64,000 nt of DNA, from NCBI RefSeq assembly GCF_029222965.1, contig NZ_JARHUD010000010.1, positions 49,042 through 113,041 on the forward strand, in the 5' to 3' direction. This DNA is from Aquibaculum arenosum (GTDB lineage: Bacteria; Pseudomonadota; Alphaproteobacteria; Kiloniellales; DSM-21159). Positions 31,388-41,401 of the stretch are shown piece by piece. The notes beneath the pieces are model-generated. The model was given only the letters and a program-made list of their open reading frames with translations, made no database searches and was not told where the DNA came from. Each line of letters begins with the position of its first letter. The first letter of the stretch is position 1. The translations under genes were made by a program, and so were the position numbers.

Positions 31388-32322
31388 GACGCTGCCTCCT
31401 CCGACTGCGGGCGACCGATGCGCTTGATTTCCCACTCCAGCTCGATGCCGCTGTGCGCCAGCACCCGCCGACGCACTTTCTCGCCCAGCGCCTCGAGGTC
31501 GCCGGCGGTGGCGTCCCCGGTGTTGATCAAGAAGTTGCAGTGCTGCTCGGAGACCTGAGCGGCGCCCATGCGCAGACCACGACAGCCGGCGGCGTCGATG
31601 AGCTGCCAGGCCTTCTCCCCCGGAGGGTTCTTGAAGGTGGAGCCACCGGTGCGGCTGCGAATGGGCTGCGACTGCGAGCGGGCGCTGCGAATCTCGTCCA
31701 TGCGGGCCTGGATCTCGGCCGGATTGCCGGGCTCGGCCCGCAGGGCAGCGCGCAGGAAGATCCAGTCGGTGGGCACCTGCGACTTGCGATAGGACAGCCC
31801 CATCTCCTCCGGTGCGAGCCGCTTGATCTCACCCTGGGGCGTGATGGCTTCCGCCCAGCGGAGCACGTCCTTGATTTCCCGGCCGTAGGCGCCGGCATTC
31901 ATGCGCAGCGCGCCGCCGATGGTCCCGGGAATGCCGGAGAGGAATTCCAGCCCGGTCAGCTCGAAACGCCGCGCCGCTTCCGACACGTTCACATCCAGCG
32001 CCCCGGCGCCGCAGATCAGACCGGTTTCGTCGCGCTCGATCGCCGCGAAGTGACGGCCCAAGCGGATCACCACACCCGCAACCCCGCCGTCGCGCACCAG
32101 CAGGTTGGACGCGACGCCGATCACCGTGACCGCCACGTCGGCCGGCTTGGCCTTGAGGAAGGCGGCCAGGTCGTCGGGGTCCGCCGGCCGGAAGGCAACA
32201 TCGGCCGGCCCGCCGACCCGGAACCAGGTCACACCGGCCAGCGGCGCGTTCTCGGTGTAGCGGCCGCGCACCGCAGGCAGACGATCGATCAGGCGCAGAT
32301 TCGGAGAGGTCATGGCGGTCAT
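31384..32322 (-). CDS. murB: UDP-N-acetylenolpyruvoylglucosamine reductase
   Basis: FAD enzyme that reduces UDP-GlcNAc-enolpyruvate to UDP-MurNAc. The FAD-binding motif [11 protein letters not shown] lies near the N terminus and [19 protein letters not shown] in the middle. The active-site Ser/Glu pattern of type II MurB is present ([10 protein letters not shown] and the C-terminal LEWEIKRIG). The ATG at 32322 overlaps the murC stop as ATGA and has GGAGG 4 bp upstream, giving 312 residues. Another ATG lies at 32313. Confidence 0.97.
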   Translation of the reverse strand: MTAMTSPNLRLIDRLPAVRGRYTENAPLAGVTWFRVGGPADVAFRPADPDDLAAFLKAKPADVAVTVIGVASNLLVRDGGVAGVVIRLGRHFAAIERDETGLICGAGALDVNVSEAARRFELTGLEFLSGIPGTIGGALRMNAGAYGREIKDVLRWAEAITPQGEIKRLAPEEMGLSYRKSQVPTDWIFLRAALRAEPGNPAEIQARMDEIRSARSQSQPIRSRTGGSTFKNPPGEKAWQLIDAAGCRGLRMGAAQVSEQHCNFLINTGDATAGDLEALGEKVRRRVLAHSGIELEWEIKRIGRPQSEEAAS

Positions 32323-33737
32323 TTGCCTCCCCCGAGATGCACGGCGAGCTGCTCCGGCAGAGCTTGGGCCCAATTGGTGATGCTGCCTGCCCCCAGGCAG
32401 ACCACGATGTCGCCGCGCTTGCCGGTGTGCGCGATAATCCGCGCCAGATCGAGCGGATCGTTAAGCGGCGCGGCTTGGCGATGGCCGTGCGCTCGCAGGC
32501 CGCGCACCAGTGCATCGCGATCGACACCCTCGATCGGCGCTTCACCCGCGGCATAGACGTCGGACACCAGCACGCCGTCGGCGTCGTTGAAGCAGGTGCA
32601 GAAATCCTCGAAGAGATCACGCAGACGCGAGTAGCGGTGCGGCTGCATCACGGCGATCACCCGACCGCTGGCAGCCTGGCGCGCAGCGCGCAGCACGGCC
32701 GCGATCTCCACAGGGTGATGGGCATAGTCGTCGATGACGGTGATGCCGCCCACCTCGCCGGTGCGGGTGAAGCGTCGCTTCACGCCGCCGAAGCTCTGCA
32801 GCGCGCCGCGCAGGGTCTCTTCGCTCATGCCCATTTCCAGGGCCAGCGCACAGGGAACCAGGGCATTCTGCACGTTGTGCTGGCCCATCATCGGCAGGAA
32901 GAGGTCCGCGATCTGCATCGGCGCCCCGCCTTCGCGGCCGGCCACCACCAGATCGAAGCGCGAACCATCGCGCTCGAGCCGCAGGTTCTCCGCCCGCACG
33001 TCGGCCTGCGGGCCGAAGCCGTAGGTGACAATGCGCCGATCCTCGATCCGGGCGATCAGCGACTGCACCGCCGGATGGTCGATGCAGCAGAGCGCAAAGC
33101 CATAGAAGGGGATGTTCTCGACGAAGGTCTCGAAGGCGGCGTGCAAGGCCTCCACCGAGCCATAGTGCTCCAGATGCTCGGGATCGATGTTGGTGACCAC
33201 CGCGATCGTGGCCGGCAGCTTGGTGAAGCTGCCGTCGCTTTCATCCGCCTCGACCACGATCCAGTCGCCCTCGCCGAGACGGGCGTTGGTGCCATAGGCA
33301 TTGATGATGCCGCCGTTGATCACCGTGGGATCCAGCCCGGCCTTGTCGAAAAGCTGGGCCACCAGCGAGGTGGTCGTGGTCTTGCCATGGGTACCGGCAA
33401 CGGCCACGGCCCAACGCAGCCGCATGAGCTCGCCCAGCATCTCCGCGCGGCGCACGATGGGCAGAAAGCGCTCCCGCGCGGCGACCACCTCGGGATTGTC
33501 CGGCTTCACGGCCGAGGAGATCACCACCACCTGAGCCTGCTCGACATTCTCGGGCGCGTGACCGATGGCCACGGCAATGCCGAGCTCACGCAGGCGCTTG
33601 ACCGTGGGGCTGTCGTTCAGGTCGCTGCCCTGCACCTTGTAGCCAAGATTGTGCAGCACCTCGGCGATGCCGCTCATGCCGATGCCGCCGATACCAACGA
33701 AGTGCAGCGTGCCGATGTCCAAAGGCAGGGTTCTCAT
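32319..33737 (-). CDS. murC: UDP-N-acetylmuramate--L-alanine ligase
   Basis: First Mur ligase, adding L-Ala to UDP-MurNAc. The 472 residues contain the N-terminal Rossmann loop [16 protein letters not shown], the ATP loop [16 protein letters not shown] and the central [11 protein letters not shown] motif, followed by the C-terminal binding domain with [10 protein letters not shown]. It overlaps murG and murB by 4 bp each, so translation is coupled through the cluster. Confidence 0.97.
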   Translation of the reverse strand: MRTLPLDIGTLHFVGIGGIGMSGIAEVLHNLGYKVQGSDLNDSPTVKRLRELGIAVAIGHAPENVEQAQVVVISSAVKPDNPEVVAARERFLPIVRRAEMLGELMRLRWAVAVAGTHGKTTTTSLVAQLFDKAGLDPTVINGGIINAYGTNARLGEGDWIVVEADESDGSFTKLPATIAVVTNIDPEHLEHYGSVEALHAAFETFVENIPFYGFALCCIDHPAVQSLIARIEDRRIVTYGFGPQADVRAENLRLERDGSRFDLVVAGREGGAPMQIADLFLPMMGQHNVQNALVPCALALEMGMSEETLRGALQSFGGVKRRFTRTGEVGGITVIDDYAHHPVEIAAVLRAARQAASGRVIAVMQPHRYSRLRDLFEDFCTCFNDADGVLVSDVYAAGEAPIEGVDRDALVRGLRAHGHRQAAPLNDPLDLARIIAHTGKRGDIVVCLGAGSITNWAQALPEQLAVHLGGGK

Positions 33738-34867
33738 GCCGCGGCCTCCTTGTTCACGCCGCGGGCGTTGTTGCCATCGCCGCAGAGCAGGTCCGCCAGG
33801 CGTTCCGCCGCATCGTCCCGTGCAAAGGCGCGCGCCGCGGCCGCTGCCTGGACCAGCGTGTCGCCATCCGCCAGCAGTTCGCCCAGCCGGCCGGCCAGCG
33901 AGGCGGCAGTGATGTCGCGCTGGCGCAGCACCCAGCCGGCCCCGGCCGCAGCAAAGGCCTCGGCGTTACCCTGCTGGTGATCGTCCGCCGCGAAGGGATA
34001 GGGAATGAGGATGGCGGGCCGACCCGCCGCCGCCAGTTCGGCCACGGTCGAGGCACCCGCCCGGCAGATCAGCAGATGGGCGGCAGTCAGTCGCTGCGGC
34101 ATGTCGTCGAAGAAGGGCTGCAGCACCGCGCGCACGCCGGCGGCGTCATAGATCGCCTTGACCTCGGCGCGGTCGCGGCTGCGCAGCTGCTGCACCACGT
34201 CCAGACGGGCGCGCAACGCGGCGGGCAGCTGGGCGATGGCATCGGGCAGCAGCTCGTCGAAAGCCTGCGCCCCCTGGCTGCCGCCGGTGATGAGCAGGCA
34301 GAGCCGACCGTCAGCCTCCGGCCGCGGATAGGGCTTGCTCCCCACTGCGGCGACGGCGGCGCGCACGGGGTTACCCGTCAACACGATCCGCTCTCTGGCA
34401 CCTTCCGGCACACCCGCCACCTCGGGAAAGGAGGTGGCGATCACGTCGGCACGCGCGGCCAGCATGCGATTGGCACGTCCCAACACCTGGTTCTGCTCGT
34501 GCAGCAGGGCGCGCACCTTGAGATGGCGCGCTGCCAGCAGCGGCGGCACCGAGGGATAGCCACCGAAGCCGAGCACCGCCTTGGGCCGAAGTTGCCGGAT
34601 CAAGCGGCGCGCCTGCAGATAGCCCCGCAGCAGGTCGAAGCCGGCACGCAACTTGCCCAAGGCACCGCCACGCTGGGGCGATCCGGCGGCAATGCGCCGG
34701 GTGCTGACCTGCGGCAGATCGTTGCCGAAGCCGGCGCCGCGGGAATCGGTGACCAGCACCACCTCTGCGCCGCGGGCGACCAAAGCCCGTGCGGTGGCCT
34801 GGGCCGGGAAGAGGTGCCCACCGGTGCCGCCGGCGGCCAGCATGATGCGGTTTGGCGCCCCGGTCAT
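33734..34867 (-). CDS. murG: UDP-GlcNAc:lipid I N-acetylglucosaminyltransferase MurG
   Basis: Membrane-associated GT-B glycosyltransferase that converts lipid I to lipid II. The first G loop [16 protein letters not shown] and the second loop [15 protein letters not shown] are intact, as is the UDP-GlcNAc site [20 protein letters not shown]. The 377-residue length is normal. It overlaps both ftsW and murC by 4 bp. Confidence 0.97.
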   Translation of the reverse strand: MTGAPNRIMLAAGGTGGHLFPAQATARALVARGAEVVLVTDSRGAGFGNDLPQVSTRRIAAGSPQRGGALGKLRAGFDLLRGYLQARRLIRQLRPKAVLGFGGYPSVPPLLAARHLKVRALLHEQNQVLGRANRMLAARADVIATSFPEVAGVPEGARERIVLTGNPVRAAVAAVGSKPYPRPEADGRLCLLITGGSQGAQAFDELLPDAIAQLPAALRARLDVVQQLRSRDRAEVKAIYDAAGVRAVLQPFFDDMPQRLTAAHLLICRAGASTVAELAAAGRPAILIPYPFAADDHQQGNAEAFAAAGAGWVLRQRDITAASLAGRLGELLADGDTLVQAAAAARAFARDDAAERLADLLCGDGNNARGVNKEAAA

Positions 34868-35994
34868 AGCATCGGCCCTCCCACACTGTGCCGGCGCCGG
34901 GTCAAAGCCAGCACCATGCCCATGCCCATGGCCAACGCCAGCAGCGACGAGCCGCCATAGGAGAGGAACGGCAGGGTCATGCCCTTGGTCGGCAGCAGAT
35001 GCAGGGTCGAGCCCATGTTGACCAGCGCCTGGAAGCCGAACTGGGCCAGCAGACCTGTGCCCGCCAGCACCACAAAGAGGCTTTCCTCGCGCAGCAGGCG
35101 GGTGAAACCGCGCAGCACCACGAAGGCAAAGAGGCAGGCGATGATGAGGCAGGCAATGATGCCCAACTCCTCGCCGGCCACGGCGAAGACGAAGTCGGAA
35201 TGGGCGTCCGGCAGATAGGCCTTCACCGTGCCTTCACCGGGGCCGCGCCCCCAGAGGCCGCCGTTCATGAAGGCCTCCATGGAGCGGCCGATCTGATAGC
35301 CGTCGCCGCTGGTGGGGTCGAAGAAGGCATCGATGCGCTGTGCCACATGGGGGAGCGTCATATAGGCCCCCACCACGCCGGAAAGCGCCACGGCCGCAAG
35401 CGCCGCCACCAAGATCCAGGGCAAACCAGCCAGGAAGAGCTGCAGCCCGAAGACGCCAGCCACCAGCACGGTCTGTCCCAGGTCGGGCTGGAGCAGCAGC
35501 AGCGCTGAGATGAGCAGCCAGAGCAACCCGGCGACCAGCTTGCCGGGGAAGTTCTCCTCGTAGCGTCCCAGCGCCAGCAGCCAGGCGGCCACCACGGCAA
35601 AGAAGGGCTTCACGAATTCCGAAGGCTGCAGGGAGAATCCGGCGATGGAGATCCAGCGCGTCGCACCCTTGATCTCCGGGCCGAGGAAGAGCACCGCGAC
35701 CAAGAGCACCAGCGTGCCCAGCAGGCCGAAGACCGAGAAGCGCCGCACCCACAGCGGGCTGGCCAGCGACACGCCCAACAGCAGCGCAGCGGCCAGCGGC
35801 AGCATCACCAGGTGGCGCTTCGCAAGACCGAAGGTTCCCAGCCCCAGGCGCATGGAAACCGCCGGCGAGGCCGTGAGGCTGAGGATCGCGCCCACCGCCA
35901 CCAACAGGACGAGCGCGAAGAGCGCCCAGCGGTCGACGCTCCACCACCAGCGGCCGAGCAAGGACGTATCGGTGCGGTCGAAGGCCAGGCTCAT
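34864..35994 (-). CDS. ftsW: Lipid II polymerase / cell division protein FtsW
   Basis: SEDS-family septal peptidoglycan glycosyltransferase working with FtsI. The 376 residues form about ten membrane helices. The family features TRWISIAGFSLQPSEFVKPFF, the large extracellular loop with PTSGDGYQIGRSMEAF, and AHSDFVFAVAGEELG are all visible. The C-terminal FLSYGGSSLLALAMGMG is a standard SEDS signature. It overlaps murD and murG by 4 bp. Confidence 0.96.
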   Translation of the reverse strand: MSLAFDRTDTSLLGRWWWSVDRWALFALVLLVAVGAILSLTASPAVSMRLGLGTFGLAKRHLVMLPLAAALLLGVSLASPLWVRRFSVFGLLGTLVLLVAVLFLGPEIKGATRWISIAGFSLQPSEFVKPFFAVVAAWLLALGRYEENFPGKLVAGLLWLLISALLLLQPDLGQTVLVAGVFGLQLFLAGLPWILVAALAAVALSGVVGAYMTLPHVAQRIDAFFDPTSGDGYQIGRSMEAFMNGGLWGRGPGEGTVKAYLPDAHSDFVFAVAGEELGIIACLIIACLFAFVVLRGFTRLLREESLFVVLAGTGLLAQFGFQALVNMGSTLHLLPTKGMTLPFLSYGGSSLLALAMGMGMVLALTRRRHSVGGPML

Positions 35995-37379
35995 CCCGTC
36001 TCCTTCTCCGCCAGCGCCCGGACGGCGGCCTTAAAGGCCTCGCCCCGGACTTCGAAGTTCTTGAACTGATCGAAAGAGGCGCAGGCCGGGGAGAGCAGCA
36101 CCACTGCACCCTCGCGGCCGTCGCGCCGCGCCGCGGCAAAAGCCTGGCGCACCGCGGTATCGAGATCGTCGCAGACTTCGCTGTCGACACGGCCCTCAAG
36201 CGCCTTCGCGAAAGGCTCGGCCGCCTCGCCGATCAGGAAGGCACGGGCGACACGGCCCAGGCTTTTTTCAAGGCCGCTCAGCCCACCCTCCTTTGCGCGC
36301 CCGCCGGCGATCCAGTAGATCGGCTCGTAGCAGGCCAGCGCCTTGGCTGTGGCATCAGCGTTGGTGGCCTTGGAGTCGTTTACGAAGGTGACGCCGTCGA
36401 TCTCCGTCACCTTCTCCTGCCGATGCGCCAAGCCAGGAAAGCTGCGCAGGCAGGCGGTCGCGATCGCGGGATCGACACCTGCCGCCTTGGCGGCGGCGTA
36501 GGCAGCAGCCGCGTTCTGCCAGTTGTGCCGCCCTGGCAGCTGGGGCAGTTCGGAGAGCGGCAAAGCTGCGACCCGCTTTCCGTCCGTTTCATCCCACAGC
36601 AGGCCGTCCTCAGCATAGACGCCGCCCTCGACGCGCCCCTCGCCGGAGATCGGCCAGATGACCTGATCGCCGGCCCGCTTCAGGTCTTCCCAGATCTCAC
36701 GGCAGATCGGATCATCGATCCCGATGATCGCGGTGCGTGGGCTGGTTTGGCGGCGGAAGATATTCCGCTTGGCCGCCACATAGCCCTCCAAGCCGCCGTG
36801 GCGATCCAGGTGATCGGGCGTGATGTTCAGCAGGACGGCGATGTCGAAGGTGATGGAGAGCGTCAGTTCCATCTGATAGCTCGACAGCTCGAGCACGTAG
36901 AAGCCATCCGGCTGCATCGGCTCGAACTCCAGCACCGGCCGGCCGAGGTTGCCACCGGTCTCGACGCGCCGCCGCGCCATCTCGAGGACGTGGCCGATGG
37001 CGGCCGTTGTCGTCGACTTTCCATTGGTGCCGGTGATCCCGACGTAGCGGGCATCGGGTTGGGCCCGGCCGAGCAGTTCAACGTCGCAGATGATCTCCAC
37101 ACCCGCCTCGCGGGCCAGCTTGGCCACCGGGTGCGGTTCGGGAAAGCGATGCGGGATGCCGGGGCTGATCACCAGCGTCACCGGCTCAAGCCAGTTGGCC
37201 TGATGCAGATCGACCAGCGGGATGTCCTGCTCCCGCGCCCGGGCACGCACGTCCTCGTCATCGTCCCAGGCCCAGACCTCGGCGCCATTGGCCATCAAGG
37301 CCTTGGCCGTGGCCATGCCGCTGCGGCCCAGGCCCAGGACCGCGACCACGTAGCTGTACATGAAGGGAAGGCTTATCAT
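35991..37379 (-). CDS. murD: UDP-N-acetylmuramoylalanine--D-glutamate ligase
   Basis: Second Mur ligase, adding D-Glu. In 462 residues it shows the N-terminal VLGLGRSGMATAKAL loop, the ATP loop ITGTNGKSTTTAAIGH, the central ELSSYQMELT motif and the C-terminal FVNDSKATNADATAKAL. The start is used as predicted at 37379; a nearby downstream Met would remove only six residues. It lies 11 bp after mraY. Confidence 0.97.
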   Translation of the reverse strand: MISLPFMYSYVVAVLGLGRSGMATAKALMANGAEVWAWDDDEDVRARAREQDIPLVDLHQANWLEPVTLVISPGIPHRFPEPHPVAKLAREAGVEIICDVELLGRAQPDARYVGITGTNGKSTTTAAIGHVLEMARRRVETGGNLGRPVLEFEPMQPDGFYVLELSSYQMELTLSITFDIAVLLNITPDHLDRHGGLEGYVAAKRNIFRRQTSPRTAIIGIDDPICREIWEDLKRAGDQVIWPISGEGRVEGGVYAEDGLLWDETDGKRVAALPLSELPQLPGRHNWQNAAAAYAAAKAAGVDPAIATACLRSFPGLAHRQEKVTEIDGVTFVNDSKATNADATAKALACYEPIYWIAGGRAKEGGLSGLEKSLGRVARAFLIGEAAEPFAKALEGRVDSEVCDDLDTAVRQAFAAARRDGREGAVVLLSPACASFDQFKNFEVRGEAFKAAVRALAEKETG

Positions 37380-37390
37380 CGGCGGTCTCG

Positions 37391-38479
37391 CTACCTGAGC
37401 TTGAGGGAGGAGAGGCCGATCAGCGCCAGCACCACGGCGATGATCCAGAAGCGGATGACGATGGTCGGTTCCTTCCAGCCCTTCTTTTCGAAGTGATGAT
37501 GCAGCGGCGCCATACGGAAGATGCGCCGTCCGGTCAGCTTGTAGGAGGCGACCTGGACGATCACCGAGACAGTCTCCAGCACGAAGAGGCCGCCGATGAT
37601 GGCGAGCACGATCTCATGCTTGGTGATGACCGCCACGCCGCCCAGGGCGCCGCCGCAGGAGAGCGAGCCCGTGTCGCCCATGAAGACCATGGCCGGCGGC
37701 GCGTTGTACCAGAGGAAGCCCAGCCCAGCGCCAACCAGCGCGCCGCAGAAGACCGCCAGTTCGCCGGTGCCCTGCACGTAGTGGATCTGCAGGTAATTGG
37801 AGTAGACCACGTTGCCCACGAGGTAGGCGATGAAGGCAAAGCAGCTCGCCGCGATCATCACCGGCACGATGGCCAACCCGTCGAGGCCGTCGGTCAGGTT
37901 CACCGAGTTCGACGCGCCCACCATCACAAAAACACCGAAAACCGCGAAGAAGAGCCCGAGGTCGATCAACAGGTTCTTGACGAAGGGCAGCGCCAGCTGG
38001 CCGGAGAGCTCCGGCGGCGAGACCAGCATCACTGCCGCCGTCGCAATCCCGGCCACCACAACCTGCGCCAGCAGCTTCAGGCGGCCTGAGAGACCGTGAT
38101 GGCTGCGCCGGGTGAGCTTCAGGTAGTCGTCGTAGAAGCCGATCGCGCCGAAGCCGATCGTTACGAAGAGAATGATCCAGACGTAAAGGTTGCCGAGATC
38201 TGCCCAGAGCAGGGTCGACACCGCCAGCGCGAAGAGGATCAGCACCCCGCCCATGGTCGGCGTGCCCTGCTTGGTCAGCAGATGGCCTTCCGGTCCGTCG
38301 CTGCGGATCGGCTGGCCATAGCGCTGCTTCTTGCGCAGCCAGTTGATCAGCGCCGGACCGAAGAAAAAGGCCAGGATCAGCGCAGTGATCAACGCGCCCC
38401 CGGTGCGGAAGGTGAGATAACGGAAGAGGTTGAAGGCAACGAACTGGTCGGAGAGCGGAACGAGCAGATTATAAAGCAT
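37391..38479 (-). CDS. mraY: Phospho-N-acetylmuramoyl-pentapeptide transferase
   Basis: Integral membrane enzyme that makes lipid I from UDP-MurNAc-pentapeptide and undecaprenyl phosphate. The 362-residue form from the ATG at 38479 has about ten helices. The cytoplasmic motif [19 protein letters not shown] provides the Asp pair, [13 protein letters not shown] is the second motif, and [13 protein letters not shown] carries the third Asp. The motif [12 protein letters not shown] completes the active site. It overlaps the end of murF by 11 bp. Confidence 0.97.
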   Translation of the reverse strand: MLYNLLVPLSDQFVAFNLFRYLTFRTGGALITALILAFFFGPALINWLRKKQRYGQPIRSDGPEGHLLTKQGTPTMGGVLILFALAVSTLLWADLGNLYVWIILFVTIGFGAIGFYDDYLKLTRRSHHGLSGRLKLLAQVVVAGIATAAVMLVSPPELSGQLALPFVKNLLIDLGLFFAVFGVFVMVGASNSVNLTDGLDGLAIVPVMIAASCFAFIAYLVGNVVYSNYLQIHYVQGTGELAVFCGALVGAGLGFLWYNAPPAMVFMGDTGSLSCGGALGGVAVITKHEIVLAIIGGLFVLETVSVIVQVASYKLTGRRIFRMAPLHHHFEKKGWKEPTIVIRFWIIAVVLALIGLSSLKLR

Positions 38480-39932
38480 GCGCCCGGCCCCCCTTCGACC
38501 CCGTCGCCGCACCCCTTGGCGCGGCGGAGGCAGCCGTCAGCGCATCGACCACCCGCTTCATCTTGCTGCCCAGCGACCCCTTCACCAGGACCACATCTCC
38601 GTCGCGCAAGGCCGGCGGGATCTGCGGCGCCAGGGCTGCGCTGTCCGGCGCATGCACCACTGTCGTCCGGCCTTCCAACGCCTCGGCCAACTCGGCCATC
38701 AATGGCCCGCACAGGAAGACGGCATCCACCGCGGCATCCGACAGCTTGTCGGCGAGAGCACGGTGCAGACGCCCGGCCTCGGGGCCCAGTTCCAGCATGT
38801 CGCCGAGCACGGCAATCCGGCGCCCCTCGCCCTGCGGCGTCATATCACCCAGCACGCTCAGCGCCGCCGATACCGAGAGAGGATTGGCGTTGTAGCTTTC
38901 ATCCAGGAGCGTGATGCGCCGGCCGTTGGACAGCACCAAGGTCTGGCGCGCACCGCGGCCAGCCAGGGGCTCCAGCCCTTCCAAGGCCCTCGCAGCAGCC
39001 ACCACGTCGCCGCCCAGCGCCCTCACCGCCGCCAGGGCGGCCAAGGCATTGCCGGCCTGATGGCGCCCGGCGAAGGGCAGGAAGAACCGCAGCGGGCGGC
39101 CCTGCACCTCGGCCTCGACACGGCCGCCTTCGCCCTCGGCCTGATAGTCGACCAGGCGCAGGTCCGCTGCCGGGTGGGCGCCGAAGGTAAGGATGTCGGC
39201 GCCGGCGGCCTCCGCGGCCGCAGACAGCCGCTCATAGAAGTCATCTCCGCGCGGCAGCACCGCCGTGGCCCACCTGGAGTATCCGGGCTCCAGCCCCTCG
39301 AAGATCTCCGCCTTGGCGTCGGCGATGGCCTCGCGCGAGCCAAGATACTCCAGGTGTGCAACACCGATGTTCGTGATCACCGCCACATGCGGACGCACGA
39401 GGGCGGCCAGCGGGCGGATCTCGCCGGCGTGGTTCATGCCAATCTCGCACACCGCCCAGGCGGCACTGCGCGGCAGGCGCGCCAGAGTCAGCGGCACACC
39501 CCACTGATTGTTATAGCTGGCCGCCGCAGCATGGGTCGGACCCAGGGCCGCGCAGGCGCCGGCCAGCAGCTCCTTTGTGCTGGTCTTGCCGGAGGAGCCG
39601 GTGACCGCGATCACCTTCGCCTGGCTGCGCGACCGGGCGGCGCGGCCCAGGTCCCGGAGAGCGGCCAGGCAGTCGGGCACCAGCAACAGCGGTGCCGTCT
39701 CGTCCAGGCCTTCCGGCCGGTGGCTCACCACCGCCGCAGCAGCGCCCTTGGCCAGGGCATCGCCCACGAAGGCATGAGCGTCATAGTTGGGGCCGGACAG
39801 CGCGACAAATAGGTCCCCTGCCGCAATCGATCTCGTATCGATCGAGACTCCCGTAGCGCGCCAAAGGTCCGGCCCCGTTCCGTTGGTTGCCGCCTTCGCC
39901 TCGGCCGCGGTCCAGAGGATCTCCGCGCTCAT
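38469..39932 (-). CDS. murF: UDP-N-acetylmuramoyl-tripeptide--D-alanyl-D-alanine ligase
   Basis: Adds D-Ala-D-Ala to complete the pentapeptide. From the ATG at 39932, which overlaps the murE stop as ATGA, the protein has 487 residues. It shows the substrate loop [16 protein letters not shown], the ATP loop [16 protein letters not shown] and the central [19 protein letters not shown]. The open frame continues 720 bp further into murE, but that part is an antisense-like shadow. The C terminus has [18 protein letters not shown], standard for MurF. Confidence 0.97.
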   Translation of the reverse strand: MSAEILWTAAEAKAATNGTGPDLWRATGVSIDTRSIAAGDLFVALSGPNYDAHAFVGDALAKGAAAAVVSHRPEGLDETAPLLLVPDCLAALRDLGRAARSRSQAKVIAVTGSSGKTSTKELLAGACAALGPTHAAAASYNNQWGVPLTLARLPRSAAWAVCEIGMNHAGEIRPLAALVRPHVAVITNIGVAHLEYLGSREAIADAKAEIFEGLEPGYSRWATAVLPRGDDFYERLSAAAEAAGADILTFGAHPAADLRLVDYQAEGEGGRVEAEVQGRPLRFFLPFAGRHQAGNALAALAAVRALGGDVVAAARALEGLEPLAGRGARQTLVLSNGRRITLLDESYNANPLSVSAALSVLGDMTPQGEGRRIAVLGDMLELGPEAGRLHRALADKLSDAAVDAVFLCGPLMAELAEALEGRTTVVHAPDSAALAPQIPPALRDGDVVLVKGSLGSKMKRVVDALTAASAAPRGAATGSKGGRAHAL

Positions 39933-41401
39933 GCCTTGCCTCCCCAAAGCTCGGCAATGGCACGACGCACCTCTTCGCGGTCGTCGAACGGCAGCACCCT
40001 GTCCTGAATAGTTTGTCCCTGTTCGTGCCCCTTTCCGGCCACCACCAGCAGGTCGCCGTCGCCAAGAGAGGCAATACCTTGGCGAATGGCCGTGCGGCGG
40101 TCGCCGATCTCCTCGGCGCCGGGCGCTGCGGCCAGGATCGCGGCGCGGATGGCCGCGGGGTCCTCGCTGCGCGGGTTGTCGTCGGTCACGATGACGGCAT
40201 CGGCCAACCGCGCGGCCACTTCGCCCATCAAGGGGCGCTTGCCGGGATCCCGGTCGCCGCCGGCGCCGAATGCCACCAGCAGGCGCCCGCGGGCGTGGGG
40301 GCGCAGGGCCTCCAGCACGGTCTGCAGCGCGCCCGGAGTATGGGCATAGTCGACGAAGACCCGGCCGCCGGCCGGCGTGACACCCACGGCCTCGACACGG
40401 CCCGGCACACCCTGGACCTGCGCCAGCGCGGCCAGCGCCGCTTCCGGCTCCACGCCCTCGGCCAGGACGAGGCCAAGGGCGGCGAGCGCGTTCAAACCCT
40501 GGAAGGTCCCGGCTACGGGCAAGGCAAGGTGGTGGGAACGCCCGAAGATCTCCAGGGCAAGTTGGAGGTGGGCATCCGCCGGAACCAGGTCCAGAAGCTT
40601 GAGTTCGCGCCCGCCGCGACCATAGCCGAGCACCCGCTGACCGCGGGTCCGGCAAAGTTTGGCGAGGGTTTCGAACTCGGGCGCGTCGGCGTTGAGCACC
40701 GCCGTGCCCTCTGCGGGCAAGAGCTCCTCAAAGAGGCGCCGCTTGGCCGCAAAATAGGACTCCATCGAGGAGTGATAATCGAGATGATCGCGGCTGAGGT
40801 TGGTGAAGGCCGCCGCGCTCAGGCGCAGGCCGTCGAGCCGGTATTGATCGAGGCCGTGGCTCGAGGCCTCGAGCACCAGGTGATCCACACCCTCATCGGC
40901 CAATTCCGCCAACAGGCTTGCCAGCACCACCGGGTCGGGCGTGGTCAGCGCCTTCGGCGCGCCGGCGCGCTCCGGCTCCAGGCCGAGGGTGCCGAGGCTG
41001 GCTGCCTGATATCCAAGCGCCTGCCAGATCTGCCGGGTGAAGCTCGCCACCGAAGTTTTGCCGTTGGTGCCGGTCACGGCGGCGATGCGGCGCGGCTGGG
41101 GCCCGTGGAAGGCGGCGGCCATCATCGCCAGACGATGACGCGGTTCCGGGTCAGCGATCAGGACAGCATCGCCCGCCTCGTCCGGAAGGCAGGTGCCCTC
41201 CGGCGCCAGGACGGCAACGGCGCCGCGACGCAGCGCCTCCGGGATGAAGGCGCGGCCATCGGCACGACTGCCCGGCAGTGCGGCAAAGAGGAAGCCCGGA
41301 GCCACCTGCCGGCTGTCCGCCGTCAGTCCCCTGACCTCGATCCTGCTTGCCTGCGGCAGCGCCACTGTTCCGGCTTCCTTCATCAGTTCATCGAGACGCA
41401 A
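39929..41401 (-). CDS. murE: UDP-N-acetylmuramoyl-tripeptide synthetase (meso-DAP adding)
   Basis: Adds the third residue of the stem peptide. The DNPR motif (VTDDNPRSEDPA, near residue 405) is the known signature of specificity for meso-diaminopimelate, so the wall is of the usual Gram-negative type. Other motifs are GLTADSRQVAPGFLF, the ATP loop VTGTNGKTSVASFTRQI and the substrate-lysine region ASSHGLDQYRL. The 490-residue protein starts inside the end of ftsI (14-bp overlap). Confidence 0.97.
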   Translation of the reverse strand: MRLDELMKEAGTVALPQASRIEVRGLTADSRQVAPGFLFAALPGSRADGRAFIPEALRRGAVAVLAPEGTCLPDEAGDAVLIADPEPRHRLAMMAAAFHGPQPRRIAAVTGTNGKTSVASFTRQIWQALGYQAASLGTLGLEPERAGAPKALTTPDPVVLASLLAELADEGVDHLVLEASSHGLDQYRLDGLRLSAAAFTNLSRDHLDYHSSMESYFAAKRRLFEELLPAEGTAVLNADAPEFETLAKLCRTRGQRVLGYGRGGRELKLLDLVPADAHLQLALEIFGRSHHLALPVAGTFQGLNALAALGLVLAEGVEPEAALAALAQVQGVPGRVEAVGVTPAGGRVFVDYAHTPGALQTVLEALRPHARGRLLVAFGAGGDRDPGKRPLMGEVAARLADAVIVTDDNPRSEDPAAIRAAILAAAPGAEEIGDRRTAIRQGIASLGDGDLLVVAGKGHEQGQTIQDRVLPFDDREEVRRAIAELWGGKA